Positions 34,644 to 43,613 of a DNA stretch of 64,000 bases are shown piece after piece. Below the pieces are notes generated by a model. That model did no database searches. It saw only the letters and a program-made list of their open reading frames with translations, and had not been told where the DNA came from. The translations under genes and the position numbers were made by a program. The number at the start of each line of letters is the position of its first letter. The stretch's first letter is position 1. Where the stretch lies: contig NZ_RQVJ01000002.1 in the NCBI RefSeq assembly GCF_003999875.1, positions 124,001 to 188,000 of the forward strand, written 5' to 3'. This DNA comes from Veillonella sp. 3310. GTDB taxonomy: Bacteria; Bacillota; Negativicutes; Veillonellales; Veillonellaceae.

Positions 34644-35450
34644 ATGTTAGGAGCAATCATTGGTGATATGGCAGGCTCTATCTATGAGTTTGATAATATC
34701 AAAAGCCGAGATTTTGAGTTCTTATCAGAACAATGTGAGCCTACAGATGATTCAATTTTAACATGTGCTATTGCACGGGCTTTGATGGATGTAAAAGGAA
34801 GGGGGACACGGCTAGAACGAGTGACTATGTTTCGCATGAAAGAATATTTTCTTGCCAATCCGTTACCAATGGGTGGATTTGGAGCGAAGTTTTTTCAATG
34901 GGCTTTGTCGGATGTAACTGAACCTTATGGTAGTTGGGGTAATGGAGCAGCTATGCGTATTAGCCCTGTAGCGTATGTAGCGAATACGGAAGTGGAGGCC
35001 AAACTGCTCAGTCGGATTGTCACAGGTACGACTCACAATGATCCAGAAGGATTAAAAGGGGGAGAGGTGATAGCGTTAGCCGTGTTCAAAGCATTGCATG
35101 GAGCGACGAAAGAGGAAATCCAAAAGATGGTAAAATCCTACTATCCAGGTGACTACAGTGTGGAAGAACTGCACAGGACGTATACGTTTGAGCCAAGCTG
35201 TCAGAAAACTGTGCTGGAAGGCATGCAGTGTTTCTTTGAAAGTGAAGATTATGAATCGGCTATCCGCAATGTGATGTACATCGGTGGTGATTGCGATACA
35301 TTAGGTGCTATTGTTGGTGCTGTAGCAGGTGCTTATTATGGTATTCCAAAATGGATACAAGAAAAAGCCTTGTCAATGATGCCAGACTACATGGTGGAAG
35401 ATTATGAAGATTTTAAGACCATGTATATGGACAAAGAAAAAACCCTCTAA
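34644..35450 (+). CDS. ADP-ribosylglycohydrolase family protein (DraG-like)
   Basis: 268 aa from ATG 34644 (GAAAGGAG upstream). It begins MLGAIIGDMAGSIYEF and contains the metal-binding motifs of the family: EPTDDSILTCAIARAL near residues 31-46 and GGDCDTLGAIVGAVAGAYYG near 217-236. These enzymes remove ADP-ribose from modified proteins or hydrolyse related esters. No ADP-ribosyltransferase is adjacent, so the target is unknown. The 3' side runs into a structured stretch and a bidirectional terminator shared with a minus-strand riboswitch transcript. Confidence 0.88.
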   Translation: MLGAIIGDMAGSIYEFDNIKSRDFEFLSEQCEPTDDSILTCAIARALMDVKGRGTRLERVTMFRMKEYFLANPLPMGGFGAKFFQWALSDVTEPYGSWGNGAAMRISPVAYVANTEVEAKLLSRIVTGTTHNDPEGLKGGEVIALAVFKALHGATKEEIQKMVKSYYPGDYSVEELHRTYTFEPSCQKTVLEGMQCFFESEDYESAIRNVMYIGGDCDTLGAIVGAVAGAYYGIPKWIQEKALSMMPDYMVEDYEDFKTMYMDKEKTL

Positions 35451-35454
35451 AGCT

Positions 35455-35557
35455 AGCGCTGGACACGCATATTGCCTTTGAGGGTATGATGCAAGGGGCC
35501 GGAATCCCCATGCAATTGTATTGTACCATGTGAAAGGCAATGACGATAGAGAGAAAA
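35455..35557. other. structured non-coding stretch beyond the ADP-ribosylglycohydrolase gene
   Basis: Contains nested complements: ATTGCCTTT (35471-35479) with AAAGGCAAT near 35533-35541, and GGGG/CCCC enclosing CCGGAAT near 35496-35510. It could be a 3' untranslated structure of the plus-strand gene or part of the minus-strand read-through RNA of the riboswitch. No known RNA family recognised. Confidence 0.45.
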
Positions 35558-35560
35558 TAA

Positions 35561-35593
35561 AAAAAGAACCTGCCCGCCGGCAGGTTCTTTTTT
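35561..35593. terminator. bidirectional terminator between the ADP-ribosylglycohydrolase gene and the riboswitch transcript
   Basis: Perfect 14-bp stem AAAAAGAACCTGCC (35561-35574) with its complement (35579-35592); T-runs on both strands. Confidence 0.92.
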
Positions 35594-35730
35594 AGGATGA
35601 TGATGTACGCCCATACAAAATCATGACAACTATATCAACACTTTGAGTGCTAATACCATAATGGTAAGTTCACTTGTCCATGATAAGGCGATCATCAATA
35701 TGTGTCGTATCCCATACTACGCATATTGCA

Positions 35731-35772
35731 ATAAAAAATCCTTTTTCTTGTGTTTGGAGTATCAGAAAAAGG
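35731..35772 (-). terminator. riboswitch-controlled terminator (expression platform)
   Basis: Minus strand: CCTTTTTCT (35772-35764), loop, AGAAAAAGG (35748-35740), then ATTTTTTAT. It follows the cobalamin aptamer by about 50 bases. Confidence 0.8.
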
Positions 35773-35799
35773 CCTTTGATTCTCCTCCCTATCTCTCGT

Positions 35800-35980
35800 A
35801 GGTCAAGTGGTGAATGATGAATAGGCAGTTCTCCTGACTCAGCTTCAACGCGCCTCCAGCCTTCCCAGTTTCCCAGTGACATAATTTGGATTTGCTCTGC
35901 TTTACAGTGGCGGGACCGTGCCAGACTTTAACTGGCTTCTCTATTATGCTTTCGCACCTATTCCCGAATGTTTGATTGTA
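35800..35980 (-). promoter_or_regulatory. cobalamin (B12) riboswitch aptamer
   Basis: Read on the minus strand it has GGTGCGAAAGC, then GAAGCCAGTTAAAGTCTGGC, the conserved CGGTCCCGCCACTGTAA, an internal GGGAAACTGGGAAGGC region and the B12 box AGTCAGGAGAACTGCC (35839-35824). These are the diagnostic elements of the AdoCbl-type cobalamin riboswitch in the right order. A promoter lies upstream and an intrinsic terminator downstream. No gene follows on this strand: the next feature is the oppositely oriented ADP-ribosylglycohydrolase gene. Confidence 0.93.
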
Positions 35981-35987
35981 TGTGTGT

Positions 35988-36016
35988 ATTGTACTCTTTT
36001 GGTTTTTTGCTGTCAA
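35988..36016 (-). promoter_or_regulatory. promoter of the cobalamin riboswitch transcript
   Basis: Minus strand: TTGACA (36016-36011), 17 bases, TACAAT (35993-35988). Near consensus; start expected near 35981. Confidence 0.8.
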
Positions 36017-36270
36017 GAACAAGATGAATACGTATGACTATTTTGTAAGAATAGGGATATATGTGTGATGTATATTACAAAATGTAATATATGGGGCGGT
36101 GTTGCCTACCTCTATAAGAATGGGCATCATATTTAAAAATCCCTTTAAGGGCTCAAGAGATTATTGTAATGTCTATGAAAAGGACTGTAGTGCTATACAA
36201 ATGCATAGTACTACAGTCCTAGTTATGGTTGCTGTTAATTTTGTTCTAGAATCATAGCGTAACTGTATAG

Positions 36271-36681
36271 TTAAACGATGTAGATAGCCAAAGCAATTAC
36301 CAATACAATTATAAGTATACAACCACAGCCTGCTGCAGAGGAAGGTTCCTCTAAGGTCCCTGTATCCGCTGGATTAGGATTGTCAGAGGGGGCGGATAAT
36401 AAATTATAATTGCACTTAGGACAATTGGTCCAAGCTTTTCTCATGTGGTGACCACAATAGGGGCAAACAGGGGTATAAGGAATAGAGACACTGTCGTTAT
36501 ATCGGTGATAAGATGTGTAAGATAGACCGCTACCTGGAAGGCCTACGGTTGTTCTGACTCCACCTTTACCTAGGGTGATTTTTGTGCCTCGTGGACCTAT
36601 ACTAGTGCTTATGCCCTTTTTTCCCAAATTAAGGCGAATACCAGGTGCAATTTTTAACGTTTTTCTAAACCGAAATCCCAT
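36271..36681 (-). CDS. DUF4236 protein with zinc ribbon and C-terminal membrane anchor
   Basis: 136 aa. The N-terminus is the DUF4236 module (MGFRFRKTLKIAPGIRLNLG, then KGISTSIGPRGTKITLGKGG and VRTTVGLPGSGLSY), a small glycine-rich beta domain. A zinc ribbon follows (CPYCGHHMRKAWTNCPKC near residues 74-91). A single hydrophobic helix ends the protein (GCILIIVLVIALAIYIV). Last of three closely spaced minus-strand genes of small exported or membrane proteins. Function unknown. Confidence 0.85.
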   Translation of the reverse strand: MGFRFRKTLKIAPGIRLNLGKKGISTSIGPRGTKITLGKGGVRTTVGLPGSGLSYTSYHRYNDSVSIPYTPVCPYCGHHMRKAWTNCPKCNYNLLSAPSDNPNPADTGTLEEPSSAAGCGCILIIVLVIALAIYIV

Positions 36682-36696
36682 ACGTTTACCTTTGCA

Positions 36697-36909
36697 TTAA
36701 CATGTACAAGTTGGAGAGGTAGTGCCGTCATTACATTTTACAGAACCGTTGCTGTTGCAACCAGCTACACCACCATGGTGAGAACAACAGCCTCGTTTGG
36801 CGATCATAGTGCCATTTGTCGTAGGTTGATCAAAGGCGGAGAATACGTCTAGGTTAGATTGAAACCCTAGGAAGAGTGCCATGATTGTTAAGATACATAG
36901 TTTTTTCAT
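36697..36909 (-). CDS. small secreted cysteine-rich protein
   Basis: 70 aa from the ATG at 36909, which has AAGGAGGTC upstream. A signal peptide (MKKLCILTIMALFLGF) precedes a short mature part with a compact cysteine cluster: RGCCSHHGGVAGCNSNGSVKCNDGTTSPTCTC. The CCSHHGGVxGC...CxDGTxSPxCxC arrangement recurs at the ends of various bacterial exported proteins; its function is not known to me. Six cysteines and two histidines suggest metal binding or disulfides. It begins three bases after the rhodanese-like gene ends. Confidence 0.8.
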   Translation of the reverse strand: MKKLCILTIMALFLGFQSNLDVFSAFDQPTTNGTMIAKRGCCSHHGGVAGCNSNGSVKCNDGTTSPTCTC

Positions 36910-36911
36910 TT

Positions 36912-37295
36912 TTATGACCTCCTTGTGGTAAGATGATTGTCTGTAATAATATCCCAACCATCTTCTAATACATATACATTTTCATACCCTTCGCGATCCA
37001 TTATTTCAGCTAAGGCTATGGAATGTTCATCGTGGGGACAGGAACAAAATACGATGTACTTTTTCCTTTTGTCAGACGTTTTTAGGAAATTATTGATAAT
37101 TAGTAAGTTTTGAGGGTTTACCCATATAGCTCCTGGCATATCTTCATTCAATAGTTCTTTTGCATGAGAACTACGGACGTCTATATAAGTAGCTGATATA
37201 TCTAAATCGGAAGTGGTTTGGTAAGCATAATTTGTTAAATGACAAAAGAACATTGTAAAAAATATGAGTAATAGTTTTTTCAAATGAAGCACCAA
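36912..37295 (-). CDS. exported rhodanese-like domain protein
   Basis: About 120-127 aa; the exact start is uncertain (TTG at 37295 or a TTG four codons later, starting at LKKLLLIFF). Residues up to about 25 form a hydrophobic signal or anchor. The single rhodanese domain shows YIDVRSSHAKELLNEDMPGAIWV, then the active-site loop VFCSCPHDEHS with the catalytic cysteine, then GYENVYVLEDGWDI. The loop is the CxCP variant rather than CRSGxR. It is upstream of, and probably co-transcribed with, the cysteine-rich peptide, which may be a partner (inferred). Confidence 0.75.
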   Translation of the reverse strand: MVLHLKKLLLIFFTMFFCHLTNYAYQTTSDLDISATYIDVRSSHAKELLNEDMPGAIWVNPQNLLIINNFLKTSDKRKKYIVFCSCPHDEHSIALAEIMDREGYENVYVLEDGWDIITDNHLTTRRS

Positions 37296-37476
37296 CTTTT
37301 TAGAATGATAAAATCTTTTAGTGGATATAATAAATCCACCATTTTAAAATAATACCTTCTTCATAGTATAGTACTTTATAGTAGAATTGACAATTTAGAA
37401 TGATGTTTTGATTCTCTAGCTATGTTAGTAAGCTATGATGTATAGGTAGTATTACTGGATGATAGTACTCCTTTTC

Positions 37477-37505
37477 TTGCTAAATAGATAGCATTAATTT
37501 ATAAT
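37477..37505 (+). promoter_or_regulatory. promoter of thrC
   Basis: TTGCTA (37477-37482), 17 bases, TATAAT (37500-37505). No T-box or amino-acid attenuator is seen in the short leader. Confidence 0.65.
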
Positions 37506-37550
37506 GAATGAAGATAATACAATATATTGTGTAACATAAAGGATGATAAG

Positions 37551-39050
37551 ATGAAGTATACTAGTACGCGCAGTCATGAAACGGTGAGCGAAACCTTTGC
37601 GTTGCTCAATGGATTGGCAAGTGATGGTGGTCTTTACGTGCCAGAAACATTTCCGGAGAAATGCCTTTCCTATAAAGATGTAGCAGAGAAAAGTTATGAA
37701 GAAATTGCACTGGTTGTGTTGAGTAAGTTATTTACTACTTTTACAGAAGCAGAATTAGAAACGATGATTCGCAGTGCTTACAATACGGTGAACTTTGATA
37801 CACCAGATATGGCGCCTATGCATTCCTTGTTAGAGCGAGTGTCTGTGTTGGAGTTATTCCACGGTCGCACCCAAGCTTTTAAAGATATGGCGTTGTCTCT
37901 ATTCCCTTATTTGTTGGTGGCAGCGAAAGAAGCGGAGCAAGAAACGAAAGAAGTGTTAATCCTGACAGCCACTTCTGGTGACACTGGAAAGGCAGCCTTA
38001 GAAGGATTCAAAGATGTACCAGGAACGCACATTCAAGTGTTCTTCCCAACAGACGGCGTTAGCCCAATGCAACAAGAGCAAATGCAAAAGCAAGAAGGGG
38101 CCAATGTGAATGTAACGGCCATCGAAGGGAACTTCGATGATGCGCAACAATTCTTGAAACGTCTCTTTGTGGATGCTGATGTGGCAAAGGAAGTGGCAGA
38201 CAAAGGGGTGAAGTTCTCCTCTGCAAATTCCATCAATATCGGCCGATTAGCGCCACAAGTGGTATACTATGTAGCAGCCTATGCTGAGTTGGTGAACACT
38301 GGGGCTATCCACGAAGATGAAGCGTTCAACGTGGTGGTGCCAACAGGTAACTTTGGCAATATTTTGGCGGCTTACTATGCAAAACGCATGGGTATTCCAG
38401 TGGGCAAATTGATTTGTGCATCCAATCAAAACAATGTACTGACAGATTTCTTTAGTACTGGTACGTATGATATGAATCGTCCATTCTACACGACCATATC
38501 CCCGTCTATGGACATTTTAGAAAGCTCTAATTTTGAACGTTTTATCTATTATGTGAGCGGTGAAAATGCGGAATTGACAGCACAGCGCATGAAAGCGTTG
38601 AAAGCAGAGGGTAAATTCTCTGTAACCACAGAAGAACTACAAGCGGTGCAAAAAGAATTTGCTGGTGCTTATGTAGACGATGAGATGACAAAAGCTGTCA
38701 TTGAACAAGTGTATAACTCCTATGGCTATGTAATGGATCCACACACAGCGGTGGCGATGGGTGCTTACATGAAAGAATTGGAAGACCATCCAGAAGATGG
38801 TCATCGTCACACAGTGATTGCCTCCACGGCGCATCCGTTCAAATTCCCAACGCCGATTTGTGAAGCGCTGGATATCAAAGTAGGGGCGACTCCTTATGAA
38901 AGCTTAGATAATATTTCGGCTGTCACAGGTGTGGGTTGTCCAAAACAATTGGCGGAGTTGCAACATAAACCATTGCGTTTTACTAAGGTAATTCCGAAAG
39001 AATCTATGAAAGAAGAAATTCTATCCTTTGTGGATACTTTCAGACAGTAG
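37551..39050 (+). CDS. thrC: threonine synthase
   Basis: PLP enzyme converting O-phosphohomoserine to threonine. 499 aa, the long bacterial class. Starts MKYTSTR, then LNGLASDGGLYVPETFP, ELFHGRTQAFKDMALSLFPYLL with the PLP lysine near residue 109, LTATSGDTGKAALEGF, VPTGNFGNILAAYYAKRMG, and PHTAVAMGAY. ATG 37551 has AAAGGATG upstream; the in-frame ATG at 37527 lacks an RBS. EamA and gnd follow within 8 and 23 bases. Confidence 0.96.
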   Translation: MKYTSTRSHETVSETFALLNGLASDGGLYVPETFPEKCLSYKDVAEKSYEEIALVVLSKLFTTFTEAELETMIRSAYNTVNFDTPDMAPMHSLLERVSVLELFHGRTQAFKDMALSLFPYLLVAAKEAEQETKEVLILTATSGDTGKAALEGFKDVPGTHIQVFFPTDGVSPMQQEQMQKQEGANVNVTAIEGNFDDAQQFLKRLFVDADVAKEVADKGVKFSSANSINIGRLAPQVVYYVAAYAELVNTGAIHEDEAFNVVVPTGNFGNILAAYYAKRMGIPVGKLICASNQNNVLTDFFSTGTYDMNRPFYTTISPSMDILESSNFERFIYYVSGENAELTAQRMKALKAEGKFSVTTEELQAVQKEFAGAYVDDEMTKAVIEQVYNSYGYVMDPHTAVAMGAYMKELEDHPEDGHRHTVIASTAHPFKFPTPICEALDIKVGATPYESLDNISAVTGVGCPKQLAELQHKPLRFTKVIPKESMKEEILSFVDTFRQ

Positions 39051-39058
39051 GTGACCTT

Positions 39059-39916
39059 ATGGTACAAGCATTTTTCTTTTCCCTCATGTCATCCTTTGCT
39101 TTTAGTATTATGAATTTATTTGTGAAACTTTTAGGCGATGGTATGCCAGCGGCAGAGGTGACATTTTTCAGAGGATTGATAGGGACAATTGCCGTACTCA
39201 TAGTGATGCGACAAAAAAGAATTTCCTTTTCCACAGAGCATCGAGGGTTATTAACCTTGCGAGGTATCTTTGGTGGATTAGGAAACTTGAGTAATTTTAT
39301 TGCCTTGGTGTATATGTCCATGGCAGATGCGTCTATTTTATTTCAACTGTCGGGCATATTCGTGCTGATTTTCAGCAACATTGTATTGAAAGAAAAATTA
39401 CCCAATGGATCCGCTAAATGGCTAGGTTTAATCTTCTTAGCCGTTGTGTATATGATTCAACCGTGGAATTTATCGGGCTTACATTGGTATTCTTTCATTG
39501 CCATTGCAGGAGCGGCCTTATCGGCGGCGGCCTATACAACGATTCGCACCATTAGCTTAAAAGGTGGTCATAGTTCTTATGAAATTATGTTTTATTTTTT
39601 AGTGACTACCATGTTAGTAGGCGGCATCGTGATGATACCAGAATTTGTGTGGCCTAATGCAACACAAGCGCTGTATTTGGGATGCATTGGAGCCATTTCC
39701 GTAGTGGCTCAGTTCTTCCTAACCGGTGCATTTGTGGCAACCAATGCGGTGGTGGCACAATTTATGCAATATGTAGGGGTATTCTTTAACTCCTTCTGGG
39801 GATTTATCGTCTTCGGAGAAAACCTAGCATTGGCGACCGTCATTGCAGGTATTATTATGTTTAGTTCATCAGTGATGTTGGCTCGTTTGAAAGAAGAACA
39901 AGCTCACACACGGTAG
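39059..39916 (+). CDS. EamA/DMT-family membrane transporter
   Basis: 285 aa with ten hydrophobic segments arranged as two EamA repeats. The first starts [31 protein letters not shown]; the second contains [28 protein letters not shown]. Members export metabolites such as amino acids or import drugs and nucleotide-like compounds. It lies eight bases after thrC, so a threonine- or homoserine-related exporter is possible but unproven. Confidence 0.85.
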   Translation: MVQAFFFSLMSSFAFSIMNLFVKLLGDGMPAAEVTFFRGLIGTIAVLIVMRQKRISFSTEHRGLLTLRGIFGGLGNLSNFIALVYMSMADASILFQLSGIFVLIFSNIVLKEKLPNGSAKWLGLIFLAVVYMIQPWNLSGLHWYSFIAIAGAALSAAAYTTIRTISLKGGHSSYEIMFYFLVTTMLVGGIVMIPEFVWPNATQALYLGCIGAISVVAQFFLTGAFVATNAVVAQFMQYVGVFFNSFWGFIVFGENLALATVIAGIIMFSSSVMLARLKEEQAHTR

Positions 39917-39939
39917 TCAATCAAGAAAGAGGTATGACG

Positions 39940-41355
39940 ATGAGTGAAAAATTATATCAATTTGGTCTAGTCGGTTTGGCTGTTATGGGACAAAACTTGG
40001 CCCGCAACATTGCCCGTCATGGATTCAGCATTGCTGTGTACAACCGTACACCACAAAAAACAGATGAGTTTGTAGCAAACTATAGCCATGAAGGAACAAT
40101 CGGCGGAGCACATACACCAGAAGAATTTGTAGCGATGTTAGAGAAACCTCGTAAAATCATGTTCTTGGTGAAAGCAGGTCAACCTGTAGACGACATGATC
40201 GAAGCGTTCTTGCCATATTTAGACCAAGGCGATACATTAATTGATGGAGGTAACTCCCATTATCCAGATACAATCCGTCGTACAAAATACTTAGAATCCA
40301 AAGGATTCCGTTTCTTAGGCGTTGGTGTATCTGGCGGCGAAGAAGGTGCCTTGAATGGTCCAAGTTTGATGCCAGGTGGTAACGAAGCGTCTTACAACGA
40401 ATTGGCGCCGATCTTTACATCTATTGCAGCTCAAGTGGCAGACGGTCCTTGCTGCACATACGTAGGCGATGACGGTGCTGGTCACTATGTAAAAATGGTG
40501 CACAACGGTATCGAATACGGCGACATGCAATTGATTTCCGAAGCCTACTTCATGATGAAAGAATTACTTCGTATGAGCGATGATGAAATTGGCGATGTAT
40601 TTGCAAAATGGAACACAGGATTATTAGATTCTTACTTAATTGAAATCACTGCTAAAATTATGAGAGTAAAAGATACTGATGGAACTCCATTAGTAGAAAA
40701 AATCTTGGACAAAGCAGGTCAAAAAGGTACTGGTAAATGGACAAGCCAAGAAGGTTTAGACCTTGGTGTGCCAATTCCAACTATTGCTGAAGCGGTATTT
40801 GCTCGTGCTATGTCTGCGTACAAATCTGAACGCGTGTTGGCAGAACCAGTGTTAGTAGGTCCTACAGATGTATTCGAAGGCGATAAAGAAGCCTTGATTG
40901 ATGCAATTCACTCTGCCTTATATGCGTCCAAAATTTGTTCCTATGCACAAGGCTTTGCATTGATTAAAGCAGCAGCAAAAGAATATAATTGGAACATCAA
41001 CTTCGGTGATATGGCATTATTGTGGCGTGGCGGTTGCATTATTCGTGCAGCATTCTTAGAAGATATTAAAAAAGCATTCACTAATAACCCGGATTTAAAT
41101 AACTTGATGTTGGATCCATTCTTCGCAGAAGCATTGCAAACACACCAAGCAAAATGGCGTGAAGCGATCATTGCGGCGAAACGTTATGGTATCCCAACAC
41201 CTGCTTTCAGTGCATCCTTAGATTACTTCGATTCCTATCGCCGTGGTGTATTGCCTGCGAACCTAATTCAAGGACAACGTGACTTCTTCGGTGCTCATAC
41301 TTACGAACGTACAGACAAAGAAGGTACATTCCATACAGAGTGGGCGGAAGCGTAG
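39940..41355 (+). CDS. gnd: 6-phosphogluconate dehydrogenase (decarboxylating)
   Basis: Oxidative pentose phosphate enzyme yielding ribulose 5-phosphate and NADPH. 471 aa from ATG 39940, chosen because the RBS (AAAGAGG) sits nine bases away; the ATG at 39934 is too close. N-terminal Rossmann [17 protein letters not shown] (residues 10-26) and [11 protein letters not shown]; catalytic [51 protein letters not shown] and [18 protein letters not shown]. Third gene of the thrC transcript, followed by a terminator. Confidence 0.96.
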   Translation: MSEKLYQFGLVGLAVMGQNLARNIARHGFSIAVYNRTPQKTDEFVANYSHEGTIGGAHTPEEFVAMLEKPRKIMFLVKAGQPVDDMIEAFLPYLDQGDTLIDGGNSHYPDTIRRTKYLESKGFRFLGVGVSGGEEGALNGPSLMPGGNEASYNELAPIFTSIAAQVADGPCCTYVGDDGAGHYVKMVHNGIEYGDMQLISEAYFMMKELLRMSDDEIGDVFAKWNTGLLDSYLIEITAKIMRVKDTDGTPLVEKILDKAGQKGTGKWTSQEGLDLGVPIPTIAEAVFARAMSAYKSERVLAEPVLVGPTDVFEGDKEALIDAIHSALYASKICSYAQGFALIKAAAKEYNWNINFGDMALLWRGGCIIRAAFLEDIKKAFTNNPDLNNLMLDPFFAEALQTHQAKWREAIIAAKRYGIPTPAFSASLDYFDSYRRGVLPANLIQGQRDFFGAHTYERTDKEGTFHTEWAEA

Positions 41356-41437
41356 GGTTTTGCTGACTTTTACAGTACAATGATTTAGTGTATATATATT
41401 ACTTGATCAATGCTATGATTATGACAATACATGTAAT

Positions 41438-41485
41438 TAAAAACGACTACTTCTCGCAGTAAATGTGAGGGGTAGTTGTTTTTAT
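41438..41485 (+). terminator. terminator of thrC-eamA-gnd
   Basis: AAAACGACTACttCTC pairs with GAGgGGTAGTTGTTTT, followed by TTTAT. Confidence 0.85.
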
Positions 41486-41503
41486 GTATACATGCCCTTT
41501 ATC

Positions 41504-41533
41504 TTGCGATTCACTTTCTATGAATGATATAAT
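41504..41533 (+). promoter_or_regulatory. promoter of the UPF0173 hydrolase gene
   Basis: TTGCGA (41504-41509), 18 bases, TATAAT (41528-41533) with an extended TGA. Confidence 0.65.
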
Positions 41534-41582
41534 TTACTTAACAAATATTGTTGGGCTAAGATAATATGAGGGAGGTATTCTT

Positions 41583-42257
41583 ATGAGCAAGGTAACGTTA
41601 ACGTATTATGGTCATGCTACGTTTGCTTTGAGCAATGGTGAGGTCACGTTGGTATGTGATCCGTTTTTTACAGGTAATACTTGGGATGTGGCAAAGGCAG
41701 AGGACATAGAGTGCCAATACATTTTTGTATCCCATGGTCATGATGATCATTATGGTGATACCGATGTGATTGCTAAGAATAACGATGCCCTTGTTATTTC
41801 TACGGCCGAGGTGGCAGGTAAAGCAGCGTCTGCTGGTGCACGTACTCATGCGATGCACTTAGGTGGAAAGTTCAATTTTCCATTCGGTTCTATTCGATTG
41901 ACACCAGCCTTCCATGGTTCTGGTGTGCCAGGTGGACATGCAGCAGGTGTGGTGATTGAGTTCTTTGGTAAGCGTGTATACTTTGCGGGTGATACTGCAT
42001 TGTTCAGCGATATGAAATTAATCAGCCGTCACGGTGACATCGATTATGCATTACTACCAATTGGTGATAACTACACGATGGGTATAGAAGATGCAGTGAC
42101 AGCAGCATCTTGGATTCAAGCTAATACGACCATTCCAATTCATTACAAAACATGGCCTGTCATCGATAAAGAACCAGCAACTTTTGTGGCTTTGTTAGAA
42201 GCAAAACATAAACAAGCAGGACTTGTGGTCGACCCGGGGCAAACTATCGAACTGTAA
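41583..42257 (+). CDS. UPF0173 metal-dependent hydrolase (metallo-beta-lactamase fold)
   Basis: 224 aa. It starts with LTYYGHATFALSNGEVTLVCDPFFTGN and has the metal motif SHGHDDHYGD near residue 49. AFHGSG near 108, YFAGDTALFSDM near 138 and the final histidine in IPIHYKTWPVID near 184 complete the set. This matches the UPF0173 family (YtkL-like), whose substrate is unknown. Own promoter, RBS GGGAGG. Confidence 0.92.
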   Translation: MSKVTLTYYGHATFALSNGEVTLVCDPFFTGNTWDVAKAEDIECQYIFVSHGHDDHYGDTDVIAKNNDALVISTAEVAGKAASAGARTHAMHLGGKFNFPFGSIRLTPAFHGSGVPGGHAAGVVIEFFGKRVYFAGDTALFSDMKLISRHGDIDYALLPIGDNYTMGIEDAVTAASWIQANTTIPIHYKTWPVIDKEPATFVALLEAKHKQAGLVVDPGQTIEL

Positions 42258-42323
42258 TTACATATCACTAAGCTTATATTCATTTAGATGCGATAGAAGA
42301 TCTTTACATGAAGACGTATAATA

Positions 42324-42366
42324 GAAAGGAACTGTTCCTGAATCACATCGGGACAGTTCTTTTTTA
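42324..42366 (+). terminator. terminator between the UPF0173 gene and moaC
   Basis: AGGAACTGTtCC (42327-42338) pairs with GGaCAGTTCT (42351-42360), followed by TTTTTT. Confidence 0.82.
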
Positions 42367-42394
42367 TCTCTTAGACCTTTCACAATACAGATTA

Positions 42395-42424
42395 CTGACG
42401 TCAATCCCTTCTCTATGGTATAAT
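42395..42424 (+). promoter_or_regulatory. promoter of moaC
   Basis: CTGACG (42395-42400), 18 bases, TATAAT (42419-42424) preceded by TGG. Confidence 0.6.
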
Positions 42425-42445
42425 AATCTTCACATGGAGGTATCT

Positions 42446-42916
42446 ATGAAATTAACACATTTTGATGAAGGCGGTAATGCGCATATGGTGGATGTGTCCC
42501 AAAAGGATCACACAGAGCGCGTGGCCGTAGCAGAAGGATTTATTACGCTCAGTGAGGAAGCTTTTAGTATTGTGGCTAGTGGGAATGTCAAAAAAGGTGA
42601 TGTGTTAGCAGTGGCACAATTGGCAGCCATCATGGGAGCGAAACAAACGTCTAACCTCATTCCCTTGTGCCATCCATTGGCGTTGACGAAGGTGAGTGTA
42701 GACTGTTCCTTGGTAGAAGAGAAACAAGCTGTGTGCATTCGTAGCACAGTGAAGACTACGGGCCCTACAGGGGTGGAAATGGAAGCCTTAACAGCGGTTC
42801 AAGTTGGATTGTTAACCGTCTATGACATGGTAAAAGCCGTAGATAAAACTATGACCATAGGTCCTGTGTATCTTGTGGAAAAACAAGGTGGTAAAAGCGG
42901 ACATTTTAAGCGATAA
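42446..42916 (+). CDS. moaC: cyclic pyranopterin monophosphate synthase
   Basis: Molybdenum cofactor step converting the 3',8-cyclo-GTP product of MoaA into cPMP. 156 aa from ATG 42446 (GGAGG upstream); the longer frame from 42308 runs through a terminator. Family motifs: [39 protein letters not shown] near residue 70, [24 protein letters not shown] near 108, and KAVDKTM. Other moa genes are not in the window. Confidence 0.95.
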   Translation: MKLTHFDEGGNAHMVDVSQKDHTERVAVAEGFITLSEEAFSIVASGNVKKGDVLAVAQLAAIMGAKQTSNLIPLCHPLALTKVSVDCSLVEEKQAVCIRSTVKTTGPTGVEMEALTAVQVGLLTVYDMVKAVDKTMTIGPVYLVEKQGGKSGHFKR

Positions 42917-42931
42917 GATAGTAGGTGAATC

Positions 42932-43420
42932 ATGGAAATTGTATTAGTAGAACCGGAAATTCCTGGTAATACAGGCAATATTGCACGCCTTTGTGCAGCA
43001 AATCATATGACACTACATTTGGTGGAACCTTTGGGGTTTTCCATTGAAGATAAATATTTAAAACGAGCGGGACTTGATTATTGGCATCTAGTAGATGTAA
43101 AAATACATAAGTCCTTGGATGAAGTGTATGAACAATATAAAGACCGGCGCTTTTGGTATGCTACGACAAAGGCAGCTCATACCCATGCAGAAGTGCAATA
43201 TGAAATTGGAGATATGTTAGTATTTGGTAAAGAGACAAAAGGCTTGCCAGAAGAAATTATTGCGGCTAATCCAGATACGTGCATTCGCATTCCTATGATT
43301 GATGAAGCGCGGTCTTTGAATTTATCGAATGCAGTGGCAATCATTGCCTATGAAGGTATGCGTCAACTGGATTTCCCAGATTTGCAGGCCGTTGGACCAG
43401 GAGTATCTATCGAGGTGTAA
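42932..43420 (+). CDS. trmL: tRNA (cytidine(34)-2'-O)-methyltransferase
   Basis: SPOUT-fold enzyme that methylates the wobble base of tRNA-Leu. 162 aa, typical. Motifs: VLVEPEIPGNTGNIARLCAA at the N-terminus, LHLVEPLGF, YATTKAAHTHAEV, VFGKETKGLPEEII near 94 and the knot motif IPMIDEARSLNLSNAVAIIAYE near 122. Starts 15 bases after moaC. Confidence 0.94.
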   Translation: MEIVLVEPEIPGNTGNIARLCAANHMTLHLVEPLGFSIEDKYLKRAGLDYWHLVDVKIHKSLDEVYEQYKDRRFWYATTKAAHTHAEVQYEIGDMLVFGKETKGLPEEIIAANPDTCIRIPMIDEARSLNLSNAVAIIAYEGMRQLDFPDLQAVGPGVSIEV

Positions 43421-43613
43421 GCTCTTGATAGTAGGTGTTGGTCTATAGTAAATGGTAAATATAGTAAGTTTAATCATACGGTATAGCCTATATACAGTGA
43501 AATATCATAGACTTTCACAGAATGACCAAAGAATTAGATAATATAGACTGTATAGCATACACAATATATGAAAGTATATAAGAATGAAATCCTAATAGGA
43601 TGGAGGAGGAATT

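Noticed and set aside
35465-35729. Direct repeat ACGCATATTGC at 35465-35475 and 35719-35729
   Set aside because: Eleven bases only; not near a mobile element and may be chance.
35670-36022. Two overlapping minus-strand open frames of 70 and 77 codons
   Set aside because: They lie within the cobalamin riboswitch promoter, aptamer and terminator, have no proper RBS, and their products resemble nothing.
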